This document shows positions 16,111 to 25,560 of a DNA stretch of 64,000 nt, piece after piece (the first letter of the stretch is position 1; every line of letters begins with the position of its first letter). The notes under the pieces were generated by a model that had not been told where the DNA came from, did not search any database, and saw only the letters and a program-made list of their open reading frames with translations. The stretch covers positions 31,345 to 95,344 of the forward strand of contig NZ_JAGGOT010000018.1 in assembly GCF_018614195.1 (NCBI RefSeq), in the 5' to 3' direction. The position numbers and the translations under genes were made by a program. The DNA is from Streptomyces sp. ISL-43. Its GTDB lineage: Bacteria > Actinomycetota > Actinomycetes > Streptomycetales > Streptomycetaceae.

Positions 16111-17473
16111 GCAAGCCCGCGTCCCGGTGGCCGACGCGGTGGGCACCACCCCCGCGCCGGCCCGGCGCCCCCGCAGGGAACTGGCCGCGGCCACCGTCGG
16201 CTCGGTCGTCGAGGCCTATGACTGGACCATCTACGGCATCCTCGCCCCGTACTTCGCCGAGGCCCTCTTCCCCGGCTCCTCGCCCACCGCCAAACTCATC
16301 GCCGCCTACCTCGGCTTCGCCCTGGGATTCCTGGTCCGGCCGCTGGGCAGCGTGCTCATCGGCCGCCTCACCGACACCCGCGGCCGGCGCTACGGACTGA
16401 CCCTCACCGTCGGCCTGATCGCGGCCGGCTCCCTGTTCCTGGCCGTCATACCGGGCTACGCCTCCATCGGCCTGGCCGCCCCGCTCCTGGTGGTCGGCGC
16501 CCGGCTGGTGCAGGGCCTCTCGGTGGGAGCGGAGAACCCGAGCGTGGCGGCGTACGTCACCGAGACCGCCCCGGCCGGGCGCCGCTACTTCTACAGCGCC
16601 GTCTCCTACGGGGGAGTGGTACTGGGCAGCGCACTGTCCTTCATCGTGATGAACGTCCTGCTCGGGGTGTTCGGGGAGAGCGGGGTCGAGGACGGCGGCT
16701 GGCGCTTCGGCTTCGTCTTCGGCGGACTGCTCGGCCTCACCGCCCTGTGGATCCGGCGCGGCGCGGCGGAGAGCGCCGTCTTCACGGCCTCCACCCGGGA
16801 CTCCGGACAGGCGAGGGCCGACGCAGCGGCCACAGCGGCGGCTCCTCCCGCCGCCGCGAAGGCACCGAGCCCCTGGCCGGTGCTGCGGTCCCATCTCGGG
16901 CGCCTCGCCGTGGTGTTCGCCATCACCTCCGGCGCCACCACCGCCTTCTACTTCGTCACCGTCGACTTCCCGTCCTACGCGGACAGCGTCGGCGCCGCCA
17001 CCAAGGAGGAGACCTCCGCGGCCCTGCTCCTCGGCATGGTGGCCCTGCTCCTCGCGATGCTCGGCGGCGGCAAGGCAGCCGACCGGTTCGGCGCACTGCC
17101 CGTCCTGCGCACCGGCTTCGCCGGGCTCGCCCTGGGCACCGTGCCGCTGCTGGCGGCCATGGAGGCCGGCCGGGTGCCCGTCCAACTGGTCACCGTGGTC
17201 CTGCTCTTCCTGCTGGGCCTGCCGCTCGCCGTGAGCAACGTCTTCGCGGGGCAGCTGTTCCCGCCGGCCGTGCGCGCCGTGGCGGTGGGCCTGCCCACCG
17301 CGGCCGCGATCAGCCTCTTCGGCGGCACCTTCCCGATGCTCGCGGAGCTGCTGCGGTCGGCGGGACTGGGCGGCCGGCTGCCGTGGTGGCCCGCGCTCAC
17401 CGCCGCGGCGGCGCTGGCCGCCTCATGGGGTGTACGCGATCACCCCATGTCCTCCGTCACCCCTCATGCCTGA
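16097..17473 (+). CDS. MFS transporter, metabolite:H+ symporter (MHS) type
   Basis: The 458-residue product has about 12 membrane segments. MHS-family marks (as in ProP, KgtP, ShiA) are the start ATVGSVVEAYDWTIYGILAPYF, the loop GRLTDTRGRRYGL between segments 2 and 3, and RLVQGLSVGAENP. These carriers usually import organic acids or amino acids with protons, but can work in export of pathway products. It overlaps the preceding gene by 14 bases and is followed after 10 bases by the M20 gene, so it belongs to the island operon. Confidence 0.85.
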   Translation: MTSTEQARVPVADAVGTTPAPARRPRRELAAATVGSVVEAYDWTIYGILAPYFAEALFPGSSPTAKLIAAYLGFALGFLVRPLGSVLIGRLTDTRGRRYGLTLTVGLIAAGSLFLAVIPGYASIGLAAPLLVVGARLVQGLSVGAENPSVAAYVTETAPAGRRYFYSAVSYGGVVLGSALSFIVMNVLLGVFGESGVEDGGWRFGFVFGGLLGLTALWIRRGAAESAVFTASTRDSGQARADAAATAAAPPAAAKAPSPWPVLRSHLGRLAVVFAITSGATTAFYFVTVDFPSYADSVGAATKEETSAALLLGMVALLLAMLGGGKAADRFGALPVLRTGFAGLALGTVPLLAAMEAGRVPVQLVTVVLLFLLGLPLAVSNVFAGQLFPPAVRAVAVGLPTAAAISLFGGTFPMLAELLRSAGLGGRLPWWPALTAAAALAASWGVRDHPMSSVTPHA

Positions 17474-17483
17474 GAAGGACGCC

Positions 17484-18812
17484 ATGACTGCACTGCTCGA
17501 AGGTCTCGACTCGCTGCTGCCGGCCCTGGAGGCCGACTACCGCGAACTGCACACCCACCCCGAACTCGCCTTCCAGGAGAAGCGGACCGCCGCCCTCGTC
17601 GCCGAGCGGCTCGCCGCCCAGGGCGGCTGGGAGATCACCACCGGCGTCGGCCGCACCGGTGTGGTCGCGGTCCTGCGCGGCGGCGAGGGCCCCGTGGTCA
17701 TGCTGCGCGCCGACATGGACGCGCTGCCCGTGAAGGAGGCCACCGGACTGCCGTACGCGAGCACGGAGACCGCCACCGACGACACGGGCGCCGAGGTCCC
17801 GGTGATGCACGCCTGCGGACACGATCTGCACGTGGCCGCCCTGATCGGGGCCTGCGAGCTGTTCGCCCGCAACCGGGAAGCCTGGCGGGGCACCGTCGTC
17901 GCGGTGTTCCAGCCGGGCGAGGAGAGCGGTTACGGCGCCCGGGCGATGGTCGACGACGGCCTCTTCGAGCGCTTCCCGCGCCCCGACGTGATCCTCGGCT
18001 CGCACGTCGGACCGGGACCGGCCGGGCTCATCGCCACCTGCCCCGGCACGGTCATGGGCGCCACCGACTCCATCACGGTCAAGCTCTTCGGGCGGGGCGG
18101 CCACGGCTCCAAGCCCGAGGCGGCGGTGGACCCCGTGGTGATGGCGGCCTCGCTGGTGCTGCGGCTCCAGACGGTCGTCTCCCGCGAGATCGCCGCCCAG
18201 GAACCGGTGGTGCTCACCGTCGGCAAGCTGCAGGCCGGCACCACCGCCGCGGTCATACCCGACACCGCCGAGCTCGGCATCAACGTCCGCACCAGCTCCG
18301 CGCCGGTCCGCGAAAAGGTCATCGCGGCCATCGAGCGCCTGGCGCGCGCCGAGTCGGCGGCCGCCGGCGCGACCGCCGACCCGGAGATCACCTCCGTCTA
18401 CCACCTGCCGATGACGGTCAACGACCAGGCGAGCGCCGAGCGGGTCGCCCAGGCCCACCGCGACCACTTCGGGGCCGGCGCCGTCATGACCATGGGGCCG
18501 ACCACCGCCAGCGAGGACTTCGGCCTCCTCGCCACCGCGGCCCAGGTGCCCTCCGTGTACTGGTTCTACGGCGGCCTCGACCCGCAGGCGTTCGGCGAGG
18601 CCTTCGCGGCCGGCCGGCTGGAGGACCTCCCGCAGAACCACTCCTCCACCTTCGCGCCCGTCGCCGGCCCCGCGCTGTCCGTCGGCGTCCGCACGATGGC
18701 GACGGCCGCCCTGCCCTGGCTCGCCGCCGAAGCCGCCGACGCCGCCGACGCGACCGACGCGACCGACGGGGCCGGCACGGACGAGGCGGGAGAGGGGGCA
18801 GAGCGCGCATGA
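17484..18812 (+). CDS. M20-family amidohydrolase / aminoacylase-type peptidase
   Basis: The 442-residue product has the M20D amidohydrolase pattern: HTHPELAFQEKRTA, LRADMDALPVKE, the metal-site segment VMHACGHDLHVAALIG and FQPGEESGYGA, with the GPTTASEDFG and NHSSTF blocks near the C-terminus. Family members remove N-acyl groups from amino acids or cleave small amides. I start at the ATG at 17484, which follows GAGAAGGA, although an in-frame ATG lies at 17466. The tail after about residue 415 is an Ala/Asp/Thr-rich repeat. It could unmask an acetylated prodrug made by the GNAT. The stop overlaps the next start (ATGA). Confidence 0.85.
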   Translation: MTALLEGLDSLLPALEADYRELHTHPELAFQEKRTAALVAERLAAQGGWEITTGVGRTGVVAVLRGGEGPVVMLRADMDALPVKEATGLPYASTETATDDTGAEVPVMHACGHDLHVAALIGACELFARNREAWRGTVVAVFQPGEESGYGARAMVDDGLFERFPRPDVILGSHVGPGPAGLIATCPGTVMGATDSITVKLFGRGGHGSKPEAAVDPVVMAASLVLRLQTVVSREIAAQEPVVLTVGKLQAGTTAAVIPDTAELGINVRTSSAPVREKVIAAIERLARAESAAAGATADPEITSVYHLPMTVNDQASAERVAQAHRDHFGAGAVMTMGPTTASEDFGLLATAAQVPSVYWFYGGLDPQAFGEAFAAGRLEDLPQNHSSTFAPVAGPALSVGVRTMATAALPWLAAEAADAADATDATDGAGTDEAGEGAERA

Positions 18813-20077
18813 ACGGCGACCGCCCCCACATCCTCGTCCTGCACCGCTGGCGGGACACCCACGCGCACTACACCGACTACCTCGACCACCACTCCGCCCA
18901 CGTCACCTACGTGAGCACCGAGCTCGGCCGCGCCTCGCTGCCCCCGGCCGCCGCCGCGGTGACCACCGTGGGGCTCACCGACGACCTGCCCGCCGTCCGC
19001 GCGGCCGTCACCGCACTCGTCGCCCGCTTCGGCACCCCGGCGCGGCTGGTCGCCCTCAACGAGGGAGACCTCGACACGGCCGCGCTGATCCGCGAGGAGT
19101 TCGCGATCCCCGGCCAGACCACCGCCGAACTGGCCGTCTTCCGCGACAAGCTGACCATGTGCCGCACGGCGGCCGCGGCCGGACTGCCCGTACCGGCCTT
19201 CGCCCCGGCGCCCGACCCGGCCGCCGTGCTCGCCTTCGGCGAAGCCCACGGCTGGCCGCTGGTCGTCAAGCCGCACCGAGGCACCGCCAGCCGGGGAGTG
19301 GTCAGGGTGGACTCCGCCGCGGACGTGGCAGCCGTCCCCGGGCTGGCCGCCGCCCTGGCCGGCGAACCGTACCTCGTCCAGAGCTACGTGGACGGGCCCA
19401 TCCTGCACATCGACGGCCTGTGGGAGGGCGACTCGCTGGGCAGCTGGACGGTCTCGCGCTACGTCGGCGGCACCTGCGCCGACTTCACCCAGGGCACCTG
19501 GCTCGGCTCCGTGGAGGAGGACGACCCGGCGCTGCTGGAGGCGACGGAGGCCTTCGCCGCGGCCGTGGGCGCGGCCCTCGGCGGCTCCCGGCCGTGGGTC
19601 TTCCACCTGGAGGCCTTCGTCACCCGGGCAGCCGACGGCGGGCCCGCGCTGGTCTTCCTCGAGTGCGGGGCCCGGGTGGGCGGCGGAGAGATCCCCTTCA
19701 CCTGGCGCGACGTCCACGGCGTCGACCTGATGGCCGCCGCCGTCGACATCCAGCTGGGCCTGACCCCGGTCCTGCCGCCCCTGAAGACCGGTGAGGTCGG
19801 CGGCTACCTGCTGCTCCCGCTGCCGGTGCCCGCCCCCTGCCGGGTGGAAGCCGCCGGCTGGGTACGGCAGCCCGAGCCCGCCCGGCTCCCGTACGCCGTC
19901 CTGCACACCCCGGTCGGCGCCCTGGCCCCCGCGATCAGCGGCTACGAGCACGTGGGCACCCGCTTCCGCTTCCGCGGACCCTCCACCCAGGAGGTCGAGG
20001 CGGCCATCACCGAGGCCGCGAACGGCTTCCGGCTGACCTGCGTACCGGCGGTGGATCCGCCCGCCCCACCGAACTGA
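18809..20077 (+). CDS. ATP-grasp carboxylate-amine ligase
   Basis: The 422-residue product has an ATP-grasp fold. The nucleotide lysine region reads GWPLVVKPHRGTASRGVVRVDS (about residues 150-170), the hinge is EPYLVQSYVDGP, and late acidic metal ligands lie in HLEAF and FLECGARVGGGEIPF. This layout is typical of L-amino-acid ligases and dapdiamide-type amide synthetases that couple a carboxylate to an amine through an acyl phosphate. It overlaps the M20 gene by four bases and is followed by a hairpin. It probably makes one amide bond of the island product. Confidence 0.85.
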   Translation: MNGDRPHILVLHRWRDTHAHYTDYLDHHSAHVTYVSTELGRASLPPAAAAVTTVGLTDDLPAVRAAVTALVARFGTPARLVALNEGDLDTAALIREEFAIPGQTTAELAVFRDKLTMCRTAAAAGLPVPAFAPAPDPAAVLAFGEAHGWPLVVKPHRGTASRGVVRVDSAADVAAVPGLAAALAGEPYLVQSYVDGPILHIDGLWEGDSLGSWTVSRYVGGTCADFTQGTWLGSVEEDDPALLEATEAFAAAVGAALGGSRPWVFHLEAFVTRAADGGPALVFLECGARVGGGEIPFTWRDVHGVDLMAAAVDIQLGLTPVLPPLKTGEVGGYLLLPLPVPAPCRVEAAGWVRQPEPARLPYAVLHTPVGALAPAISGYEHVGTRFRFRGPSTQEVEAAITEAANGFRLTCVPAVDPPAPPN

Positions 20078-20082
20078 CACAC

Positions 20083-20114
20083 GACGCGCCGCGCGGACCA
20101 GCCCGCGGCGCGTC
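20083..20114 (+). terminator. Hairpin after the first ATP-grasp gene
   Basis: The arms ACGCGCCGCG (20084-20093) and CGCGGCGCGT (20104-20113) pair perfectly with a 10-base loop, six bases after the stop codon. It may end or attenuate the first transcription unit of the island, making 20180-25941 a second one. Confidence 0.6.
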
Positions 20115-20179
20115 CCTCCCCGCACCCCCTGTCTTGCCGGGGCCAAGGCACCACGCCCCGCATCGGAAAGGAACCCACC

Positions 20180-22801
20180 GTGGTCTTCACGACCTCTGAA
20201 CGCCAGCGCGTCATCCTCGTCGGCAGCCGCATACGCCAGTACCGCGAATACGCCCTGGCCTCCCTCGCCCAGCACTACGAGGTGACGCTCGTCGCGCCGG
20301 AGGCGCCCACCTGGCAGTCCCGCTACGTGGAGACCCACCGGATCGCGGACACCACGGACGCGGCCAAGCTGTACGCCCCCGTCGCCGACCTGCGGGGCGA
20401 GGTCGCGAACGCCGCGATCGTCACCTGGGACGAGTGGTCACTGGTCGCCGTCTCCTCGGTCGCCAAGAAGCTGGGCATGCGGGCCATGGACCCGGCCGCC
20501 GCCCGCGTCTGCCGCGACAAGTACGCCACCCGCCAGGCCCTGGAGGCGGCCGGCATGGCCGCCGTCCGCTACATCCCGGCCACCACCGAGGACGAGGCTG
20601 TCGCCGCCGCCGAGGCCATCGGCTTCCCCGTCGTCGTCAAGCCCCGCACCCTCGGCGGCAGCTTCGGCGTGATGATGGCCCGCGACGTGGACGGCCTGCG
20701 CCGGGCCTTCCGGCTCGCCTCCACCAGCCGCCTGCGCGGCGCCGGCACCACCGCCTCGGTACTGATCGAGGAGTTCGTCGAAGGACCCGAGCTCAGCGTG
20801 GACAGCGTCGTCGTGGACGGCGTCGCCACCCCGGTGGCCGTGGCCCGCAAGCGCCTGGGCGCCCACCCGTACTTCGAGGAGGTCGGCCACCTCGTCACCG
20901 ACTGGCGCGACGAGCCGTGGGCCGAGGCCGTCACCGAACTGGTCCAGGGATCCCACCGCGCGGTCGGCGTCGACTTCGGCGTCACCCACACCGAACTGCG
21001 GGTCTCCGCGAACGGCCCGCGGCTGATCGAGCTCAACGGCCGGCTCGGCGGCGACCTCATCCCGCACCTGAACAACCTGGCCACCGGCGTGGACCTGCCG
21101 CTGGCCGCCGCCCGGATCGCCTTCGAGGAGACCCCCGACGTCACCCCGACGCGTTCCAAGAGCGCCGAAGTCCGCTTCCTCTACCCGGCCTACGACGGAG
21201 CCGTCGACCGGGTCGTGCTGCCCGCGCCCGAGGAGGTCGAGGACCTGGTCGAGGCGGTCGCACTGGTGGAGCCCGGCGACGAGCTGCTGCTCCCGCCGCG
21301 TGGCCTGACACCGCGCTCCGCCGCGCTCATCGCGGTGAGCGACACCCCCGCCGGGACCCGCCGCGCCCTGGACCGGGCCGAGGAGCTCTCCCGTACCGAG
21401 GTCTCCGGAGTGGCCGCGCACCGGCTGGGCGCACGCGTCGAGAACGCCGTGACCCGCCGCTTCTTCGACCACGAGCGCACCGCCCGGCGGATGACCGTCT
21501 CCGGCGTCCGGGGCGTGGAGCGGTTCCGTACCGGCGCCGGCGGCGGCGAGGGCCTCAACCGCCCCGTCTTCCTCAGCGCGACCGACGTCGCCACCCTGGA
21601 GCGCGACCTCGGAGGCCTCTTCGAACTGCTGAAGGCCGTGCCCGCCCGGCTCTTCGGCGGCGACCTGCGCGCCTTCGCCCGGGCCGTCGGAATGTCCCCC
21701 ACCCAGGCAGACCTGGTCCTGCGCGGCTCCTCGGACGAGCTCGCCCCGCTCTCCCGCGCCGACCTGTACCGCGAGACCGGCGGCTTCCGCGTCATGGAGC
21801 TCAACACCGGCTCCTCGCTCGGCGGCTGGCAGATGGGCGAGTTCGCCCGCGCCCTGGTCCAGGACGAGGAGTTCGCCACGTTCGCGGACGCCGAGGGCCT
21901 GGTCTACCCCGACCCGCTCGCCCGCATCACCGAGGTGCTGCGCCGCCAGGCGCCCTCCCTGGAAGGCGTGGAGCGCCCGCTGCTTGCGATCACCGACTGG
22001 CCCGAGGGCTTCGAGAAGTCCAAGTGCTGGATGGAGTTCGTCGTCCCGGCCTTCGAGCGGCTCGGCTTCGAGCCCGTCGTCTGCCACCTCGGCGACTTCG
22101 CCTACGAGGCCGGCAACGTCCTGCACCGGGGCCGCAAGGTCGACGCGGTCTACCGGATGTTCCTGCCCGGCGAAATGCCGGACGAGCCCCGCACCTACGA
22201 CCTCGTGAACCCGCTGCTGGACGCCGTCGAGGCCGGCAACGTCGAGCTGTTCGCCCCGCTGGACTGCGAGCTGTACGGCAACAAGGGCAGCCTCGCCATG
22301 CTCAGCGACGAGCGCAACCGCGGCGTCTTCACCGAGGAGGAGCGCGAGCTGATCGACCGGATCCTGCCCTGGACCCGGTTCGTGCGCGACGAGAAGGTCA
22401 CCTTCGACGGCGAGAAGATCGACCTGCTGCCCTACGCCATCGCCAACAAGGACCACCTGGTCCTCAAGCCCACCCTCCTCTACGGCGGCGTCGGCGTGAC
22501 CCCCGGCTGGACCACCGACCAGAAGGAGTGGGTGGCCAAGCTCCGCCAGGCCACGGACGGCCCCTACGTCCTGCAGCACCGCCTGCTGCCGACCACCGAG
22601 CGCTTCCTCTCCGAGGACGGCGAGAGCTGCGAGGACATGGCCGTCGCCTACGGGACCCTGATGGTCGACGGACGCTACGCCGGCACCCTGGCCCGCGGCG
22701 TCACCGACCCCGCCGTGGGCATCGTCAGCATGCTGCGCGGCGCCCAGATCGGCTGTGCCTTCCACGTCGACCCGGCCGCCGGGGTGGTGGACGCGAAGTG
22801 A
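20180..22801 (+). CDS. Large protein with two ATP-grasp-type halves (fused peptide ligase)
   Basis: The 873-residue product joins two ligase-like parts. The first (about 1-420) is an ATP-grasp module with FPVVVKPRTLGGSFGVMMARD, the hinge VLIEEFVEGPELSVDSVVVDG and the metal-site segment LIELNGRLGGDLIPHL. The second (about 450-873) looks like a glutathionylspermidine-synthase-like or permuted ATP-grasp domain, with VMELNTGSSLGGWQ, FAPLDCELYGNKGSL and LVLKPTLLYGGVGVTPGW. Together they could form two successive amide bonds. The GTG start follows AAAGGAAC, and the stop overlaps the exporter start. Domain limits are estimated by eye. Confidence 0.8.
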   Translation: MVFTTSERQRVILVGSRIRQYREYALASLAQHYEVTLVAPEAPTWQSRYVETHRIADTTDAAKLYAPVADLRGEVANAAIVTWDEWSLVAVSSVAKKLGMRAMDPAAARVCRDKYATRQALEAAGMAAVRYIPATTEDEAVAAAEAIGFPVVVKPRTLGGSFGVMMARDVDGLRRAFRLASTSRLRGAGTTASVLIEEFVEGPELSVDSVVVDGVATPVAVARKRLGAHPYFEEVGHLVTDWRDEPWAEAVTELVQGSHRAVGVDFGVTHTELRVSANGPRLIELNGRLGGDLIPHLNNLATGVDLPLAAARIAFEETPDVTPTRSKSAEVRFLYPAYDGAVDRVVLPAPEEVEDLVEAVALVEPGDELLLPPRGLTPRSAALIAVSDTPAGTRRALDRAEELSRTEVSGVAAHRLGARVENAVTRRFFDHERTARRMTVSGVRGVERFRTGAGGGEGLNRPVFLSATDVATLERDLGGLFELLKAVPARLFGGDLRAFARAVGMSPTQADLVLRGSSDELAPLSRADLYRETGGFRVMELNTGSSLGGWQMGEFARALVQDEEFATFADAEGLVYPDPLARITEVLRRQAPSLEGVERPLLAITDWPEGFEKSKCWMEFVVPAFERLGFEPVVCHLGDFAYEAGNVLHRGRKVDAVYRMFLPGEMPDEPRTYDLVNPLLDAVEAGNVELFAPLDCELYGNKGSLAMLSDERNRGVFTEEERELIDRILPWTRFVRDEKVTFDGEKIDLLPYAIANKDHLVLKPTLLYGGVGVTPGWTTDQKEWVAKLRQATDGPYVLQHRLLPTTERFLSEDGESCEDMAVAYGTLMVDGRYAGTLARGVTDPAVGIVSMLRGAQIGCAFHVDPAAGVVDAK

Positions 22802-24138
22802 CCGACATCGGGAACGGGGCCGCCGAGGCGCTGGAGGAGGCGCCGGCCGGCCCCCCGGCCGGCGCCGGGAACTCCACGCTCTGGCGGGATCCGGAATTCC
22901 TCAAGTTCTGGTCCGGGGAGGCGATCTCACAGGTCGGGGCCCAGGTCACGACCCTGGCGCTGCCGCTCACCGCGGTCCTCACGCTCGACGCCAGCTCCTC
23001 CCAGGTGGGCTTCGTCAACGCGGCCTCCTACGCCCCGTTCCTGATGGTCACCCTCCTGGTCGGCGTCTGGGTCGACCGGGTGCGGCGCAGGCCGCTGATG
23101 ATCATGGCCAACGTGGGGCGTGCGCTGCTGGTCAGCGCGGTGCCGCTGCTGGCCGCGCTCGACCTGCTCCGCATCGAGTACGTCTACGTCGCCGCACTGC
23201 TCGTCGGCACCCTGACCGTGGTCTTCGACGTCTCCTACCAGTCGTACTTACCGACCCTGGTCGGCAAGGAGCACCTGGTGGAGGGCAACAGCAAGCTCCA
23301 GGGCACCAGTTCGCTCGCCCAGATCGGCGGCCCGGGTCTGGCCGGCCTGCTCGTCGGCTGGGTCACCGCTCCCTACGCGCTGCTGATCAACGGGATCTCG
23401 TACCTGGTGTCCGTGCTCACCCTGCTCGCGGTACGCCGCGCCGAACCGGCGCCGGAGCCCCAGCAGGAGCGGACCGGCATCTGGACCAGCATCAACCAGG
23501 GCGTCCGGATCATCTGGGACAGCGCCCACCTGCGGGCCTGCGCCCTCCAGTCCGGGCTGTACAACCTGTGCTGGATGTCGCTCCAGACCGTCTTCGTGCT
23601 GTACGCGGCCCGCACGCTCGGCATATCGCCCGGCGGCATCGGCCTGCTGCTCGGCACCGGCGCGGTCGGCTCCCTGGTCGGCTCGATGCTCGCGCAGTGG
23701 CTCAAGCGCAGGATCGGGCTCGGCTCGGCCATCCTGGCGGCCCTGCTGCTGTGCTGCCTGGCCCCCGCGGCCATCCCGGCGGCTCCGGCGAACGGCGGCG
23801 CGCTCTCGCTCGCCCTGTTCGTCGCCGCCTTCGCGCTGATCGGCGCCGGCGGCACCATCGCCAACATCCACATCATCAGCCTGCGCCAGTCCATGACCCC
23901 GGATCACCTCCTGGGCCGCATGAACGCCGGCTACCGGTTCGTCTCCTGGGGCACCCTCCCGCTCGGCGCCCTGCTGGGCGGCTGGCTCGGTGACCTCATC
24001 GGGCTGCGGGAGACCTTGTTCGTCACGGCCGCGGTCTTCCTGACGGCGGTCCTGGTGGTCCTGAAGTCGCCGGTGTGGCGCCTGAAGGACTTCCCGGCGC
24101 AGATCGGCGCGCAGCCGCGGAAGGTGGAGGCAAGGTGA
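22798..24138 (+). CDS. MFS exporter, MefA/DHA3-like
   Basis: The 446-residue product has about 12 membrane segments and resembles the MFS_3 macrolide-type efflux group: LWRDPEFLKFWSGEAISQVGAQVTTLALPLTA at the start, VGVWVDRVRRRPLMI in the segment 2-3 loop, and a soluble C-terminal end. The GTG start overlaps the preceding stop (GTGA). It contains a TTA codon at 23248-23250, the rare leucine codon read only by the bldA tRNA in Streptomyces, so its translation should depend on development. The best guess is export of, and self-resistance to, the island product. Confidence 0.85.
   Translation: MTDIGNGAAEALEEAPAGPPAGAGNSTLWRDPEFLKFWSGEAISQVGAQVTTLALPLTAVLTLDASSSQVGFVNAASYAPFLMVTLLVGVWVDRVRRRPLMIMANVGRALLVSAVPLLAALDLLRIEYVYVAALLVGTLTVVFDVSYQSYLPTLVGKEHLVEGNSKLQGTSSLAQIGGPGLAGLLVGWVTAPYALLINGISYLVSVLTLLAVRRAEPAPEPQQERTGIWTSINQGVRIIWDSAHLRACALQSGLYNLCWMSLQTVFVLYAARTLGISPGGIGLLLGTGAVGSLVGSMLAQWLKRRIGLGSAILAALLLCCLAPAAIPAAPANGGALSLALFVAAFALIGAGGTIANIHIISLRQSMTPDHLLGRMNAGYRFVSWGTLPLGALLGGWLGDLIGLRETLFVTAAVFLTAVLVVLKSPVWRLKDFPAQIGAQPRKVEAR
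23248..23250 (+). promoter_or_regulatory. TTA (bldA-dependent) codon in the exporter
   Basis: Counting codons from 22798, the triplet at 23248 is TTA, in the segment YQSYLPTLV. I found no other in-frame TTA in the intact genes of the island. In Streptomyces such codons tie expression to the bldA tRNA and so to late growth, and they are typical of secondary-metabolite loci. Confidence 0.8.
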
Positions 24139-25400
24139 CCCCCGTGACCCCGGTGAACCCGGCGGCGTCCGTGACCCACGCGGCACGGCCGGGCACGGCC
24201 GGCGGCGGCATCGAGACCCTGCTCGCCCGCCGGACCGGCTGGGGCCGCTCCGACGCGGTGAGCCGGATCCTGGCGGCCGCCGGCGCACCCGGTGTGCTCT
24301 CGATGGCCGGGGGCATCCCGGCACCCGACAGCTTCCCCGTGGCCCGGCTCGCCGAGGCCACGGAGCGGCTGTTCGCCGGCTCCGCCGTGCCGGCGCTCCA
24401 GTACGCCCCCACCGACGGCATCGCCCCGATGCGCGAGGTGATCGCGGCGCGGGCCACCGCGACCGGCGCCCCCGCCACCCCCGACCGGGTGATGGTCACC
24501 GCCGGCAGCCAGCAGGGCCTGGACCTCGTCGCCCAGACCCTCATCGACGAGGGCGACGAGGTGGCGCTCGACGACCCCAGCTACCTGGGCGCCGTACAGG
24601 TCTTCCGGCGGGCCGGCGCCCGGCTGCTGCCGGTGCCGGGGGACGCGGACGGCATGCGCACCGACGTGCTGGAGCAGCGCCTCGCCGCCGGGGCCCGGCC
24701 CAAGCTGGTCTACGTCGTACCGCACTTCCACAACCCCACCGGCGCGGTGCTCTCCGAGGAGCGGCGCCGCCACCTGGCCGCGCTGGCCGAGCGGTACGGC
24801 TTCCTCGTGGTCGAGGACGACCCGTACGGCGACCTGGCCTTCGAGGGCCGCCGGCTGCCGTCCACCGACGTCCACAGCGACCGGGTCGTCCGGCTGATGA
24901 GCCTGTCCAAGACGGTCTGCCCGGGACTGCGGGTGGCCGGCCTGGTCGCCCCGACCGGGCTGATCGGGGAGCTGATCGCCGCCAAGCAGTGCGGCGACCT
25001 GCAGACCAACACCCTCGGCCAGTACCTGCTCGTCGACCTGCTCGGAGACCCGGAGTTCCTGCCGGCCCACCTGGCGGGACTGCGCACGCTCTACGGCGGG
25101 CGGGCGCGGGACATGGAGGCGCTGCTGCGCGAGCGCCTGCCCTGGCTGGACTTCGAGCGCCCGCGCGGCGGCCTCTTCTTCTGGTGCCGGCTGACCGACG
25201 CCCGGGTCGGCTCGGAGGCGCTGTACGAGCACGCGCTGGCGCAGGGCGTGGCCATCGTGCCGGGTAAGCCCTTCTGCATAGAGGAGGACGGCTCGCGCGT
25301 GCTGCGGCTGTCCTTCGCCTCCCTGGACGACGCGCAGCGCCAGGAAGGCGTCGCCCGCCTGGCCACGGCCTGGGAGAAGGCCCTCGCCGACGGCTCCTGA
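24135..25400 (+). CDS. Class I/II PLP aminotransferase (MocR/LysN-like, without the DNA-binding domain)
   Basis: The 421-residue fold-I enzyme has SMAGGIPAPDSFP, YAPTDGIAPMREVIAARA, TAGSQQGLDLVAQTLIDEGDEV, PHFHNPTGAVLSEERR and the PLP lysine K259 in MSLSKTVCPGLRVAG. This pattern belongs to the 2-aminoadipate aminotransferase/MocR catalytic group, which acts on varied amino acids and 2-oxo acids. It starts with GTG overlapping the exporter stop, preceded by GGAGG. It could make a non-standard amino acid or remove its amino group in the pathway. Confidence 0.85.
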   Translation: MTPVTPVNPAASVTHAARPGTAGGGIETLLARRTGWGRSDAVSRILAAAGAPGVLSMAGGIPAPDSFPVARLAEATERLFAGSAVPALQYAPTDGIAPMREVIAARATATGAPATPDRVMVTAGSQQGLDLVAQTLIDEGDEVALDDPSYLGAVQVFRRAGARLLPVPGDADGMRTDVLEQRLAAGARPKLVYVVPHFHNPTGAVLSEERRRHLAALAERYGFLVVEDDPYGDLAFEGRRLPSTDVHSDRVVRLMSLSKTVCPGLRVAGLVAPTGLIGELIAAKQCGDLQTNTLGQYLLVDLLGDPEFLPAHLAGLRTLYGGRARDMEALLRERLPWLDFERPRGGLFFWCRLTDARVGSEALYEHALAQGVAIVPGKPFCIEEDGSRVLRLSFASLDDAQRQEGVARLATAWEKALADGS

Positions 25401-25560
25401 CGGACCGCCCGCCACTGGCGGGGCCCGGCCGCGTTTCCGCACACGCAGTACCCACGGGTGACCCCCGGCCGTACGACCCGCACCGCCCGCACCGCGTGCA
25501 ACCCGCCCGGTGCGCATCCGCACAGTCCACATCCCGCACTGTCCGCACCCCCGAAGGAGC

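Noticed and set aside
20434..24138. A very long open frame (over 1,200 codons) across the ligase and exporter genes
   Set aside because: Its first part is an out-of-frame reading of the ligase gene, with Arg/Pro/Gly-rich low-complexity translation typical of GC-rich shadow frames. Only its last part, in the exporter frame, is real.
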